DNA of 64,000 nucleotides from an uncultured Roseburia sp. (GCA_900542495.1 UQNW01000016.1:14760-78759), one strand, 5' to 3'; positions 28,398 through 37,272 are shown, counted from the stretch's first letter. Program-made: numbers and translations. Notes: a model not told the origin generated them from the sequence alone.

Positions 28398-29279
28398 ATG
28401 ACGCTTAATCAATTAGGATATTTTTACCAGGCAGCGGTGTTACAGCACTTCAATCAGGCCGCAGAAAAAATGAATATTTCAGAGCCAAGTTTAAGCCGTT
28501 CCATCAGTGCTTTAGAAGATGAACTTGGGGTAACTTTATTTGAAAAAAGAGGCAGAAACGTGATCCTGACAAAAGCAGGTGAGATTTTTTTAGAACATGC
28601 CACGCAGATTTTAGATGATGTGAAACGTGCAGAGAACAAGATGCACCATCTTGCCACCGACGGTGGGCATATCGACATTGCCTATGTATCCCCTCTGGCA
28701 AGAGAGTATATTCCGCGCACTGTCCGGAATTTTCTCTCACTTGAGCAGAATAAGAATATCACCTTCAATTTCAATCAGGACATCACATCCGTGAATATTG
28801 AAGGCTTAAAAAAAGGTTCCTATGATCTGATCTTCGGTTCCTATTCCGCCAACGAACCGAATATTGAGTTTGTACCTATTATAAAGCAGGAAATTGTTGC
28901 CATTCTCCCGATTGGGCATCCATTGAGCCGCAAAGAGGCTGTGGAAGCCACCGATTTTGCCGACTATCAGGTGCTTGGATACAGCCGCCACTCCGGTCTT
29001 GGCAAGTACACACGCAGTTTCTTCAAAGAACACGGGATCGCACCAAATTTCATCTGCGAATCCCCGGATGAAAACGGAATTGCCTCTCTTGTGGCACAGG
29101 GATTTGGGATTGCACTTGTGGCTGACGTTGACACCATCTATCGTGACGACATCTGCATACGCCCGCTGATCTCCAGTGAATCCTTCTCACACACCGTCTA
29201 CATGGGCTATATACGCGGCAAATACCAGTTGCCGGCTGTCCAGCGGTTCATCGCCTTCGTGAGAAATGAGCAGGCGTGA
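28398..29279 (+). CDS. LysR-family regulator 1, divergent from aroE
   Basis: 293 aa. N-terminal winged helix (LNQLGYFYQAAVLQHFNQAA...SEPSLSRSISALEDELGVTLF), then a periplasmic-binding-like effector domain. Divergent from aroE1, the classical arrangement for a LysR that controls its neighbour in response to a pathway metabolite (shikimate or quinate inferred). Its last codons form the outer end of the 576-bp palindrome. Confidence 0.92.
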   Translation: MTLNQLGYFYQAAVLQHFNQAAEKMNISEPSLSRSISALEDELGVTLFEKRGRNVILTKAGEIFLEHATQILDDVKRAENKMHHLATDGGHIDIAYVSPLAREYIPRTVRNFLSLEQNKNITFNFNQDITSVNIEGLKKGSYDLIFGSYSANEPNIEFVPIIKQEIVAILPIGHPLSRKEAVEATDFADYQVLGYSRHSGLGKYTRSFFKEHGIAPNFICESPDENGIASLVAQGFGIALVADVDTIYRDDICIRPLISSESFSHTVYMGYIRGKYQLPAVQRFIAFVRNEQA

Positions 29280-29846
29280 TCCGGGTTGATGGCTATATCG
29301 GAAACCCGGATATTTGCACGGAAAGAGGTAAAACTTTTATTCGCAAGCCGGGGGTGTGACAGAGGGAGTACAGAATGAAACTTTTGTGAGGATTGCGTAA
29401 ATTTATCTGTGTCCCAACTTGGACTGTCAGGTTATGTACATTCATCAATGGACTGACCGCACAATGTGTCCGCCTATAAAACACTCGCTTTATCTGTCTC
29501 TAGCAGGAGTAAATACCAAAAAATCAGCATCGTTTATTGCAGGCTCAAAAGTCAAAAAGGGGGTTGACTTTTGACCTGCTTCTCTGCTGATTTTCTGGTA
29601 TTAACTCCTGCACGATACAGATAAGAAGTCGTGTGTTTTATAGGCGGACACATTGTGCGGACTGTCCATTTTTGAATGAACATAAGTAATCGTAAAGTCC
29701 AAGTTGGGACTCAGATAAATTAGCAATTCGAACAAGTTTCATTCTGTACTCCCTCTGCCGCAATCCCGGCTTGCGTAGGAACACTTATTTCTTTCCGTGC
29801 AAATATCCGGACTTCCTTTTCCACATAACGTCCCGGATCACGCCTG
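29271..29846. repeat. 576-bp imperfect palindrome between convergent lysR genes
   Basis: The left half read forward matches the right half read as reverse complement in order. Shared blocks: CAGGCGTGATCCGGG at the ends, CCGGATATTTGCACGGAAAG, CGCAAGCCGGG, CAGAGGGAGTACAGAATGAA, GTCCCAACTTGGACT, CACAATGTGTCCGCCTATAA, AATACCA-AAAATCAGCA and a central CAAAAGTCAA...TTGACTTTTG stem around 29545-29575. Blocks are separated by diverged stretches. No open frame. The centre works as a terminator for both genes; the rest would form an enormous hairpin. Confidence 0.85.
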
Positions 29847-29854
29847 CACACCTC

Positions 29855-30742
29855 TCACCTGCCCTCGGTCTGCTGACAGACGAATTGGATAAATGACTTT
29901 GCCACAGGGGAAAGGTAATGTTTTTTCAGGGTGGCGAGATACACCGACCGCTCGTACACCGGATAACTGATCTCGAGTGTCTTTAGGTTCAGTGACTTTA
30001 AGATTGGAATGTCCGGCATAACGGCAATACCAAATCCCTGAGCGACCAGACCTGCCATACTGGAGTCCTCCTCCATCTCAAAGGCAACCTTCGGGAACTG
30101 GTTGATCTCCTCAAACATCTGGTCAATTACCGGGCGAAGCCCGCTTCCTTTTTCAAAATAAATCTGTGGATACGCAATTGTGTCCCTAAGATCTACGCTG
30201 TCGCGCATGGCAAGCGGATGATCCTTCGGTACTGCCACTACAAGCTTCTGGTTTCCGATCTTCCGGAAATCAATATCCGGCTCCCCCTCCTGATAAGAGG
30301 AAAATACAATGTCGTATTTATCTTCCTTTAATCCTGCTAAAATGTCTCCGGTTGTTCCCACGGTAAAATGAAAATCAATGTGATAATCCGGGTAAGCATC
30401 CAGAAAATTGCGCACCATTTTCGGTGTAAAATTGCTTCCCATTGTATAAATGTAAGCAAGGTGAATGATACCTTCCTTGCTTCCATTCAATTCTCTTGTA
30501 CGCTGCGCCCCTTCCTCAAGCACTTTTAAGGATTCCTCCACGTAAGGAAGAAACAGCTTCCCATAACGTGTCAGAACAATATTTCTTCCTTTTTTCTCAA
30601 AAAGCCTTGTGCCGAGTTCTTCTTCTAACTGCGCAATCGCATGGCTTAAGGACGGCTGCGTAATGGAAAGCATCTGCGCAGCTCTCGTGTAGTGTTCTTC
30701 CTGTGCCAGAACCTTAAAATACTGTAACTGATTCAGATTCAT
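29855..30742 (-). CDS. LysR-family regulator 2
   Basis: 295 aa and clearly related to regulator 1 (MNLNQLQYFKVLAQEEHYTRAAQMLSITQPSLSHAIAQLEEELGTRLFEKKGRNIVLT against the same positions there). Convergent with regulator 1. Not next to an obvious target; likely candidates are the reductase at 32593 or aroE2. Purine-rich GGGGGGG ribosome region. Confidence 0.9.
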   Translation of the reverse strand: MNLNQLQYFKVLAQEEHYTRAAQMLSITQPSLSHAIAQLEEELGTRLFEKKGRNIVLTRYGKLFLPYVEESLKVLEEGAQRTRELNGSKEGIIHLAYIYTMGSNFTPKMVRNFLDAYPDYHIDFHFTVGTTGDILAGLKEDKYDIVFSSYQEGEPDIDFRKIGNQKLVVAVPKDHPLAMRDSVDLRDTIAYPQIYFEKGSGLRPVIDQMFEEINQFPKVAFEMEEDSSMAGLVAQGFGIAVMPDIPILKSLNLKTLEISYPVYERSVYLATLKKHYLSPVAKSFIQFVCQQTEGR

Positions 30743-30787
30743 GGTGTTCCCCCCCCTGTTCTGATATTATGTAAACCGATCATCTCA

Positions 30788-32275
30788 CTAGCGGATCAGA
30801 TGCATCTCCTCGATCACCCAGCTTTCCTCATCCATATGATATTCATTTCCACAATACGGACACTTTTTCTGTCGCACCGCGTCAAAGCTGCCTCCGCAGC
30901 CCGGACAGGAAACAGAGGTAATGGAAAATCCAGGTGCCTCCGGTTTTGCAATATTTCTACGGAAAGTAACATCGATACAGTCACCGCTCTTTTTTACTTT
31001 TCCATGCTCCTCATAATAATTTACCCACCATGTCCGGACCGAAAGGTGCATGACCTCTCCCTCCTGCCGGATTCCATTCAGGCAGATGCCATTCGTATAA
31101 GTCATCTCAAGAATATCTGAAAAAAGTGGTTCGCGCGCATTTGCCCGGTAACAGGCAAGATCTTCGGGTTTTTCTGCCAGCACTGCCATACGCACAAGTG
31201 CTACTAACTGTCCCTCGAATTTATCAAAGGAAAAATTTTTGTCATAACGGAGCATTGTGTTTTTGATTTTCCGCTTTGAACTGCTCCATTTAAAAGGTGA
31301 TAAATGCTTCATCCCGTCCCGGTCAAAAAGCGTTGCCACCAGCCGGATATCTGCAATGATGAATCCAAGAAAGCCTCCCACAAGCAGCGCCGCAAAGTAA
31401 CTGGAAAACAGGCAAAGCGGCAATGGCATTTCTTGTGCTGCAACATTTGCAATGAGTGAAATAATCAATACTGCCAGCATACTAAACGTCATGCTCTGTT
31501 TAAAAATCTGTCCGTTTTTTGCAATCGAGTTACTTCTTATAAAGAAAAGATTGATCACCCTAGGGAAAAGATCTTTGACTTTAAATACCGTTCCACAATA
31601 CGGGCATCCCTCTCCAAGTTTTGAGACGGAATTCACTGCACCACAGTTTGGGCAGGTCACACGGATGAGCTGTGTCTGCGCTTCATTTGGAGAATGTGCA
31701 ACAATCTCATACATGACCATGTCTGTGTTCCGTTCATAAACCGGACCGTTTTCGTCTGCAAAAGAAAGTGTTCTGGATACATTTTCATACAACATGTCTG
31801 TTGTATACCAGAGCGATTTTCTGGATAACTTTCCGGTTCCATAACTGCTTCCCTTGGACGGCACTACCTTTTCCTGCAGTTTCAATCCTTTTTTATCTAA
31901 ACGTTCCTTCTGCAACCGGAGAAAATATGCTGTGTCTCCGTCGCAGTTCTGTGGTGTGATTCCCCTTTCATACCACAGATTCAGTTCCTTTGCGAAACGG
32001 TCATACATGCCGCGCCCCTTGTCCCACTCCGGAACGAATTCTTCAAATGCCTTCACCGCTTTACGGTACTTTGCAAGCCATGTCACACCAATAACGCAAA
32101 GCAGTACTCCCACTGCCAGAAGCACGATTTTTAACACAGAAGCAAGTTCCATTGTCACAAACGAAGCCGCCAGTACTCCCGCTGCAATAAACGCTGCTCC
32201 CTTAAAAAGGATTTCTCCATCTGCCTCGCTCGCCGAATCTCTTTTCTGTGTGCTGATTTCTGAAAAAAATGCCAT
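30788..32275 (-). CDS. Membrane protein with two zinc ribbons and Tim44-like domain
   Basis: 495 aa. Membrane pair at residues about 25-65 and 270-310. Zinc ribbons: CPNCGAVNSVSKLGEGCPYC (about 210-230) and CPGCGGSFDAVRQKKCPYCG near the C-terminus. The C-terminal portion resembles Tim44-like/import-inner-membrane type domains found in many Firmicute membrane proteins. Role unknown. The 45-bp gap to lysR2 suggests they are read together. Confidence 0.6.
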   Translation of the reverse strand: MAFFSEISTQKRDSASEADGEILFKGAAFIAAGVLAASFVTMELASVLKIVLLAVGVLLCVIGVTWLAKYRKAVKAFEEFVPEWDKGRGMYDRFAKELNLWYERGITPQNCDGDTAYFLRLQKERLDKKGLKLQEKVVPSKGSSYGTGKLSRKSLWYTTDMLYENVSRTLSFADENGPVYERNTDMVMYEIVAHSPNEAQTQLIRVTCPNCGAVNSVSKLGEGCPYCGTVFKVKDLFPRVINLFFIRSNSIAKNGQIFKQSMTFSMLAVLIISLIANVAAQEMPLPLCLFSSYFAALLVGGFLGFIIADIRLVATLFDRDGMKHLSPFKWSSSKRKIKNTMLRYDKNFSFDKFEGQLVALVRMAVLAEKPEDLACYRANAREPLFSDILEMTYTNGICLNGIRQEGEVMHLSVRTWWVNYYEEHGKVKKSGDCIDVTFRRNIAKPEAPGFSITSVSCPGCGGSFDAVRQKKCPYCGNEYHMDEESWVIEEMHLIR

Positions 32276-32592
32276 AACTGCCTCCCCTTAAAATTGTCTG
32301 TATTAGGCAATTATAAATCAATTCATAGATTTTTTCTATCATTTCGGGCAAAAATAACAATTGGACTTTTTTTTCATTTGCATATAAGTTGAATGTAACG
32401 GGAAGAACAAAGCACTTCTCATTTGTTAAAAAATTAACGTCTGCCCACGTTAGGTATTTCCATAAGCAAATATTGTATGGAATACAGCCCGGAATAGTGC
32501 AATAAAAGCGCATTTCCAGACAATCTCAAAAAAACCAGTCACAAAAGAAAATGTACAACACATTTTTTCAGGGAAAAGGAGATTATTTTACG
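32276..32592 (+). promoter_or_regulatory. Leader/promoter region of the flavin reductase, with shared operator motif
   Basis: A 317-bp divergent intergenic region. It holds a GTTAAAAAATTAAC palindrome (32425-32438) directly followed by GTCTGCCCACGTTA (32439-32452), matching the aroE1 upstream region. A weak TATAAG-like -10 lies farther downstream. I see no riboswitch or small gene. Confidence 0.4.
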
Positions 32593-34593
32593 ATGAAAAA
32601 CAAATATCCACACATTTTTGAACCAATGACCATCCGCAGAATGACCGTAAAAAACAGAATCGTCATGACACCTATGGGAACCAACTACGGTGAACAGAAT
32701 GGTGAAATGAGTTTCCTTCATATTAACTACTATGAGCAGAGAGCTAAGGGAGGCACAGGTCTTCTGATCGTTGAGAACGCAAGTGTCGATTCCCCACAGG
32801 GTTCTAACGGAACAACACAGCTTCGTATCGACCTTGACAACTACATCCCAAGACTTTTCAAATTATGCGAGAGCATTCACAAACATGGTGCGTGCATCGC
32901 GATCCAGTTAAACCACGCAGGTGCTTCTGCAATGTCTTCCCGTATCGGAATGCAGCCGGTTTCCGCATCTGATGTACCTTCCAAGGCAGGCGGAGAAATC
33001 CCTAGACCTCTGGAAAAAGAAGAAATCCTTCACATTGTAAAAAAATACGGTGAGGCTGCAAAACGTGCACAGATCTGTGGTTTTGACGCAGTAGAGATCC
33101 ACGCCGGACATTCTTATCTGATCAGCCAGTTCCTCTCTCCTCTTACAAACAAGAGAACAGATGAATTTGGTGGTTCCGCTGAAAACCGTGCAAGATTTGC
33201 AAAATTAGTCATCGAGGAAGTCCGTAAACAGGTTGGACCATTCTTCCCAATCTTCGTCCGCATCAGTGCTGATGAGTTAATGGAAGGCGGTAACACCTTA
33301 GAGGATACCTTAGAATACTTACAGTACTTTGAAAAAGAAGTTGACGTATTTGACGTTTCCTGTGGTTTAAATGGTTCTATCCAGTACCAGATCGACGCTA
33401 ACTACTTACCGGACGGATGGCGTTCTTACATGGCAAAAGCTGTAAAAGAAAAATACGGTAAACCATGTATGACTGTTGGTAATATCCGTGATCCGAAAGT
33501 TGCAGAAGATATTCTTGCAAGAGGTGATGCAGACCTTATCGGAATGGGACGTGGACTGATTGCTGATCCTGAATGGGTAAATAAAGTTGAATTCGGCAAC
33601 GAGTGCGATATCCGTAAATGTATCTCATGTAACATCGGTTGTGCAGGACACAGAATCGGTTTAAACCAGCCAATCCGTTGTACCGTAAACCCAGCCGTTA
33701 ACACTGGCGAAGATTACATGAAACAGAAAGTAAACAAACCTTGCAACGTTGTTGTCATCGGTGGTGGTACTGCTGGTCTTGAAGCAGCCTGTACCGCAGC
33801 AGAAGTTGGATGCACCACTTTCCTGATTGAGAAAAAAGCAGAGCTCGGCGGACTTGCTTCCGTAATCTCCAAGATTCCGGACAAAAAACGTCTTGCTGAT
33901 TTCCCGAACTACATGATTCATCGTGCAAGCAAACTTCACAACTTATTTATTTTCAAAAATACAAGTGCAACCGCAGAACTCGTTAAGAGCTTAAACCCGG
34001 ATATCATTGTAAATGCAACCGGTTCTGTTCCAACACTTCCTCCGATCACAGGTCTGCATGATCTTGTTGACAAAGATGGCACAAATGTTGCAACTGTATT
34101 AAAGATGATCGAGCGCCTGAATGAGTATCCAGAAGACATGACCGGTAAAAAAGTTTCCATCATCGGCGGTGGTGCTGTAGGACTTGACGTTATGGAATTC
34201 TTCACCGAGAGAGGTGCAGAAGTTTCTATGGTTGAGATGCTTCCAATGATCGGTAATGGTCTTGATCCTGTCACAAAATGTGACACAAACGCTAAAATGG
34301 CAAAATACCATGTCAAACAGATGACAAACACTGCTTTACAGGAAGTAAAAAATGATCGTTTCATCGTGAAAAATCCAGAAGGTGAGATTGAGGAAGTTCC
34401 ATTTGATTATGGTTTCATCTGCCTTGGCATGAGAGCTAACACTCCTGTTTTAAGTGAAATCGAGGAAGCTTTCAGCGATACAAACGTAGAGATCGTTAAT
34501 ATCGGAGACAGCAAACGTGCCCGCAGGATTATCGAGGGTACCGAGGAAGGCAGAAATATCTTAAACGTACTTGCCCGTCACGATTACTTATAA
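32593..34593 (+). CDS. Old-yellow-enzyme-type NADH:flavin oxidoreductase (enoate reductase family)
   Basis: About 666 aa. N-terminal FMN barrel with EIHAGHSYLISQFLSP and RTDEFGGSAENR, then the 4Fe-4S ligands CISCNIGCAGH plus the Cys in IRCTVNP (C-x2-C-x3-C-x11-C), then FAD/NAD(P) domains with VVIGGGTAGLEAA and SIIGGGAVGLD. Same architecture as 2,4-dienoyl-CoA reductase, 2-enoate reductase and BaiCD/BaiH. It reduces an activated C=C bond, perhaps of a dehydrated shikimate/quinate product; substrate inferred only from locus. Start at 32593 after AAGGAG; 14 upstream codons are not used. Confidence 0.9.
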   Translation: MKNKYPHIFEPMTIRRMTVKNRIVMTPMGTNYGEQNGEMSFLHINYYEQRAKGGTGLLIVENASVDSPQGSNGTTQLRIDLDNYIPRLFKLCESIHKHGACIAIQLNHAGASAMSSRIGMQPVSASDVPSKAGGEIPRPLEKEEILHIVKKYGEAAKRAQICGFDAVEIHAGHSYLISQFLSPLTNKRTDEFGGSAENRARFAKLVIEEVRKQVGPFFPIFVRISADELMEGGNTLEDTLEYLQYFEKEVDVFDVSCGLNGSIQYQIDANYLPDGWRSYMAKAVKEKYGKPCMTVGNIRDPKVAEDILARGDADLIGMGRGLIADPEWVNKVEFGNECDIRKCISCNIGCAGHRIGLNQPIRCTVNPAVNTGEDYMKQKVNKPCNVVVIGGGTAGLEAACTAAEVGCTTFLIEKKAELGGLASVISKIPDKKRLADFPNYMIHRASKLHNLFIFKNTSATAELVKSLNPDIIVNATGSVPTLPPITGLHDLVDKDGTNVATVLKMIERLNEYPEDMTGKKVSIIGGGAVGLDVMEFFTERGAEVSMVEMLPMIGNGLDPVTKCDTNAKMAKYHVKQMTNTALQEVKNDRFIVKNPEGEIEEVPFDYGFICLGMRANTPVLSEIEEAFSDTNVEIVNIGDSKRARRIIEGTEEGRNILNVLARHDYL

Positions 34594-34721
34594 AATTTTG
34601 TAACCCATTTAACATTAGCAATTTTCTATAAACTTCTCCTTATAAATAGAATGTGATCTCCCCGGGAGACACGCTGTCTGCCACCCCTTCCCGGCAGACA
34701 GGCATATGCCGTAAGGCACAA

Positions 34722-34756
34722 AAAAATCCAACCAGCGCAAAACTGGTTGGATTTTT
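34722..34756. terminator. Bidirectional terminator between reductase and aroE2
   Basis: Perfect 14-bp stem AAAAATCCAACCAG (34722-34735) with CTGGTTGGATTTTT (34743-34756) and a seven-base loop. It serves the convergent genes on both strands. Confidence 0.88.
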
Positions 34757-34785
34757 GTTATTTCGGAAAAAGAATTATTCAATCT

Positions 34786-35655
34786 TTAGCTAAAGAACAG
34801 CTTCTTCACATCCTCCACTGGCATGTCCTGACCAGTGTAAAGCTTGAATGCAGCAACCCCCTGCCATAACAACATGCCTTTTCCCCCGATACAGGTACAT
34901 CCTGCTTCTTTGGCTTCTCTTAAAAGCTTTGTCTCCTCCGGATTGTAAACTGCATCTGCAACTACAAGTCCCGGGCGGAATGCAGACAGATCTTTCACAA
35001 CACTCTGGTCATCCATCGGCTTCATTCCAACAATGGTAGCATTTGCAAAAATATCACTGGACTGGATCTCTTCCGTCATTTTTGCTGTATCTGCAATGTC
35101 ATATACATTGACCACACACTCCGGTACTGCTTTCCTGATCTTCTCTGCGGTCTGCAGAGTGCGCTCGAAAAATGCGTCTTTGATATTGAAAATCGAAATT
35201 TCACGTGCTCCGTCTAATGCACACTGTACCTGAATCGCAGTCGCTGCGCCCCCACCTCCGGCTACTGTAATTTTTCTGCCTTTGATCTCAATTCCGTGAT
35301 CTCTTAAGTTATGGACAAATCCCTCGCCATCTGTAATATATCCGGTCAGTTTCCCGTTATCATTGACAATCGTATTGACTGCACCGATGATCTGCGCCGC
35401 CGGGGAAAGTTCATCCATATACCTTGCTGCCTCTACCTTGTCCGGCATCGTCACATTGCACCCGCGCATATTGAATGTTTTCATCGCTGCGATCGCATCT
35501 TTCACCTTATCTTCTTTTATATCAAATGCCACATAGGCATAATCAAGACCAAGTTTTTCAAAACTGTAGTTATACATTGCAGGTGAACCTGAATGTCCGA
35601 CCGGTGATCCGATCAATGCCAATAAACCTGTGTGACCTGAAATACGTTTTTCCAT
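34786..35655 (-). CDS. aroE: Shikimate/quinate dehydrogenase, paralogue 2
   Basis: 289 aa, about half identical to paralogue 1. SPVGHSGSPAMYNYSF and NVTMPDK (catalytic Lys) bind shikimate; AGGGGAATA is the nucleotide loop. Start at 35655 after GGAGAGGG; the longer frame adds 23 unsupported codons. Own promoter: TTGCCA (35719-35724), 17 bp, TATCAT (35696-35701). It lacks the GTCTGCCCAC motif of the other two promoters, so the two aroE copies may be regulated differently. Confidence 0.9.
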   Translation of the reverse strand: MEKRISGHTGLLALIGSPVGHSGSPAMYNYSFEKLGLDYAYVAFDIKEDKVKDAIAAMKTFNMRGCNVTMPDKVEAARYMDELSPAAQIIGAVNTIVNDNGKLTGYITDGEGFVHNLRDHGIEIKGRKITVAGGGGAATAIQVQCALDGAREISIFNIKDAFFERTLQTAEKIRKAVPECVVNVYDIADTAKMTEEIQSSDIFANATIVGMKPMDDQSVVKDLSAFRPGLVVADAVYNPEETKLLREAKEAGCTCIGGKGMLLWQGVAAFKLYTGQDMPVEDVKKLFFS

Positions 35656-35695
35656 GCTAACCCTCTCCTTGTTTCGTTTTCTGTATTTATCAAAC

Positions 35696-35724
35696 ATGAT
35701 ATACGTTTTTTTGCGGATTGGCAA
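35696..35724 (-). promoter_or_regulatory. aroE2 promoter
   Basis: Minus strand TTGCCA, 17-bp spacer, TATCAT, 40 bp upstream of the start codon. Confidence 0.6.
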
Positions 35725-35793
35725 GCACTTTTTTCATTTAAAGCATTAAAGTTTCTTTTGTAATATTCCAGCGGAACAGACTACCCTATTTTA

Positions 35794-36633
35794 TTACAAT
35801 ACCCTGTCATTTTCTAAAATGAATGGGCTTGCACACTCGCCGGTAGTATCTACATCATAGCACCTCATCAGATATTCTTTTAACTGATCCCTGTCTTCAA
35901 AACGGATGAGCTGATATGGCAGCTCAAATGAAATTTTTTCAAAGAAAAGAATTTCATTTCCTGTATCCAACAGCACCCCTGCATGTCCGGCAATCAGACT
36001 GTTCTCATTCTCGTCGATATGCGAATGAAGATATACTGTGATCAGGGACAACTTACTCTCCTCGTCAAATGTCACACCCGCTTTTTTCCAATATTCTCTC
36101 TGCACCCCGATCTGCTTCTTCGTATCTGTTGATGCGTCAGTTTTTATCTCAGAGAAAACTGTTTCAAACTTTTCTCTTTCCTCTGCCGTAAAAAGCTCTC
36201 CTGCATCAAGCGCAGCTTCATCCAAAAACAGATACTCTGTATTACGTCCGCCTGTATCCTGTACCATGATCAGATCTTTCATCAGTCCGAATGCAGTGAT
36301 CCTGCAATTGTATCCGATAAAATCCGGATTGTTTTTCATCCATAAATCCTGTATTGCATCAATATCATATTCCGGCATTGTCATATCAAACGATGCATAT
36401 CCTTCTTCGACAAGTGAGGTGTTTTGTATGGCATCATTGTACTCTTTCACGATTGCCATACTTTTTTGTGCATCTGTTTCTGCTGCTCCTGCCTGAATAA
36501 GCTCTGTCTCAAATTGCTCACGTACCTGTTCCTCTGACAGATTACTATATACCGGCAATGACGCTTCTCCACCGCATCCGGTCATTAATAAAACTGCCCC
36601 AATAAAACATAAAATTAATTTTTTTCTCTTCAT
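35794..36633 (-). CDS. Lipoprotein of unknown function
   Basis: 279 aa from the ATG at 36633 (MKRKKLILCFIGAVLLMTGC), a textbook lipoprotein signal with lipobox LMTGC. The mature part is acidic and has no motif I recognise; it alternates short helices and strands. Exported and lipid-anchored. The frame extends 20 codons upstream into repeat-derived sequence. A half MITE lies 26 bp upstream of the start. Confidence 0.7.
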   Translation of the reverse strand: MKRKKLILCFIGAVLLMTGCGGEASLPVYSNLSEEQVREQFETELIQAGAAETDAQKSMAIVKEYNDAIQNTSLVEEGYASFDMTMPEYDIDAIQDLWMKNNPDFIGYNCRITAFGLMKDLIMVQDTGGRNTEYLFLDEAALDAGELFTAEEREKFETVFSEIKTDASTDTKKQIGVQREYWKKAGVTFDEESKLSLITVYLHSHIDENENSLIAGHAGVLLDTGNEILFFEKISFELPYQLIRFEDRDQLKEYLMRCYDVDTTGECASPFILENDRVL

Positions 36634-36658
36634 TTCTATTCCTCTTTCCAAATTAAAT

Positions 36659-36718
36659 GGGTAATTGCGAAACTCCTCATACCCTTCTTTCAATTGTTTA
36701 AAATCAACAAAATTTTCT
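36659..36718. mobile_element. MITE-like element, half copy C
   Basis: About 58 bases (TAATTGCGAAACTCCTCAT..., ending AATCAACAAAATTTTC) match the complement of the 15648-15702 end of copy A at roughly 49 of 56 positions. No other end is found downstream, so it is a truncated copy. It lies 26 bp upstream of the lipoprotein start. Confidence 0.65.
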
Positions 36719-36730
36719 ATCAGTTAAAAA

Positions 36731-36856
36731 AGAATCTCGCCTGCGAGATTCTCCGCCTGCGGCGGGTCGCATATGCGACATGTTTCTTATCCGCCGCAGT
36801 GCGATCCTCGCGGAGCATTTTTTATGTAATGGAAACAAAGTTTCCTATTACATAAA
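36731..36856. repeat. Cluster of strong hairpins of unknown role
   Basis: Three stems in 126 bp: AGAATCTCGC/GCGAGATTCT (36731-36752); CTGCGGCGG/CCGCCGCAG (36757-36799) enclosing the palindrome GTCGCATATGCGAC (36766-36779); and a 16-bp stem TTTATGTAATGGAAAC (36821-36836) with 36840-36856. No reading frame. Confidence 0.7.
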
Positions 36857-36890
36857 AAACCGGGTATACCACAACATAGTATACCCGAAT
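36855..36890 (-). terminator. Intrinsic terminator after the activase remnant
   Basis: CGGGTATAC (36861-36869) pairs with GTATACCCG (36879-36887); on the minus strand a run of six T follows. Confidence 0.7.
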
Positions 36891-36899
36891 TTCGTTCCG

Positions 36900-37155
36900 T
36901 TAACCACCAATCTGGCAATGTAATGACGTATTTTTTTGGATCATTTCCTGAAATGCCTTCATCTGCTCATTGGAAGGCTTCTCTGTATCTCCTATTGGAT
37001 AGTCTCTGTTCAATCCTTCGTATTTTCCCTGACCAAAGTTATGATAAGGCAATATGTGGATCTGTCTGCCCACTGTGGGCTACCCTGAGTGCATTCTCCA
37101 ACATTCTGAGGTTATCATGACCTGTATATTCTTTATGCTTTTCCGGATTCATATG
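36900..37155 (-). pseudogene. Remnant of a glycyl-radical-enzyme activating enzyme (PflA-like)
   Basis: The minus strand encodes HMNPEKHKEYTGHDNLRML, then a frame change, then HILPYHNFGQGKYEGLNRDY, the typical middle and C-terminal signatures of radical-SAM activases (KHKEYTG... and LPYHxxGxxKY). The CxxxCxxC N-terminus is absent, a large internal part is deleted, and two frames are needed. Non-functional. Confidence 0.7.
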
Positions 37156-37272
37156 CATTCACCGGATCTTCGGTAAATTCGTCTTTGTCGATCAGCTCTA
37201 CGATTTCATCATAGCAGCTGTCCAAGAGAATGCGGATCGCCTCTGCAAGTTCTTCGTTTGTGTCAAAAGCAC
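37133..37272 (-). pseudogene. Fragment of an unidentified gene
   Basis: A 46-codon open stretch (minus, ending at the TAA at 37133-37135) encodes an acidic helical C-terminus, AEAIRILLDSCYDEIVELID, followed by KDEFTEDPVNAYES. No start codon with a ribosome site is in frame. It overlaps the activase remnant by about 20 bp. Probably the 3' end of a decayed gene; I cannot name it. Confidence 0.3.

Noticed and set aside
37060..37080. A third GTCTGCCCAC copy as a LysR site
   Set aside because: It lies inside the activase remnant without the TTAAC/GTTA flanks or a promoter; a single extra copy in 64 kb is not surprising.
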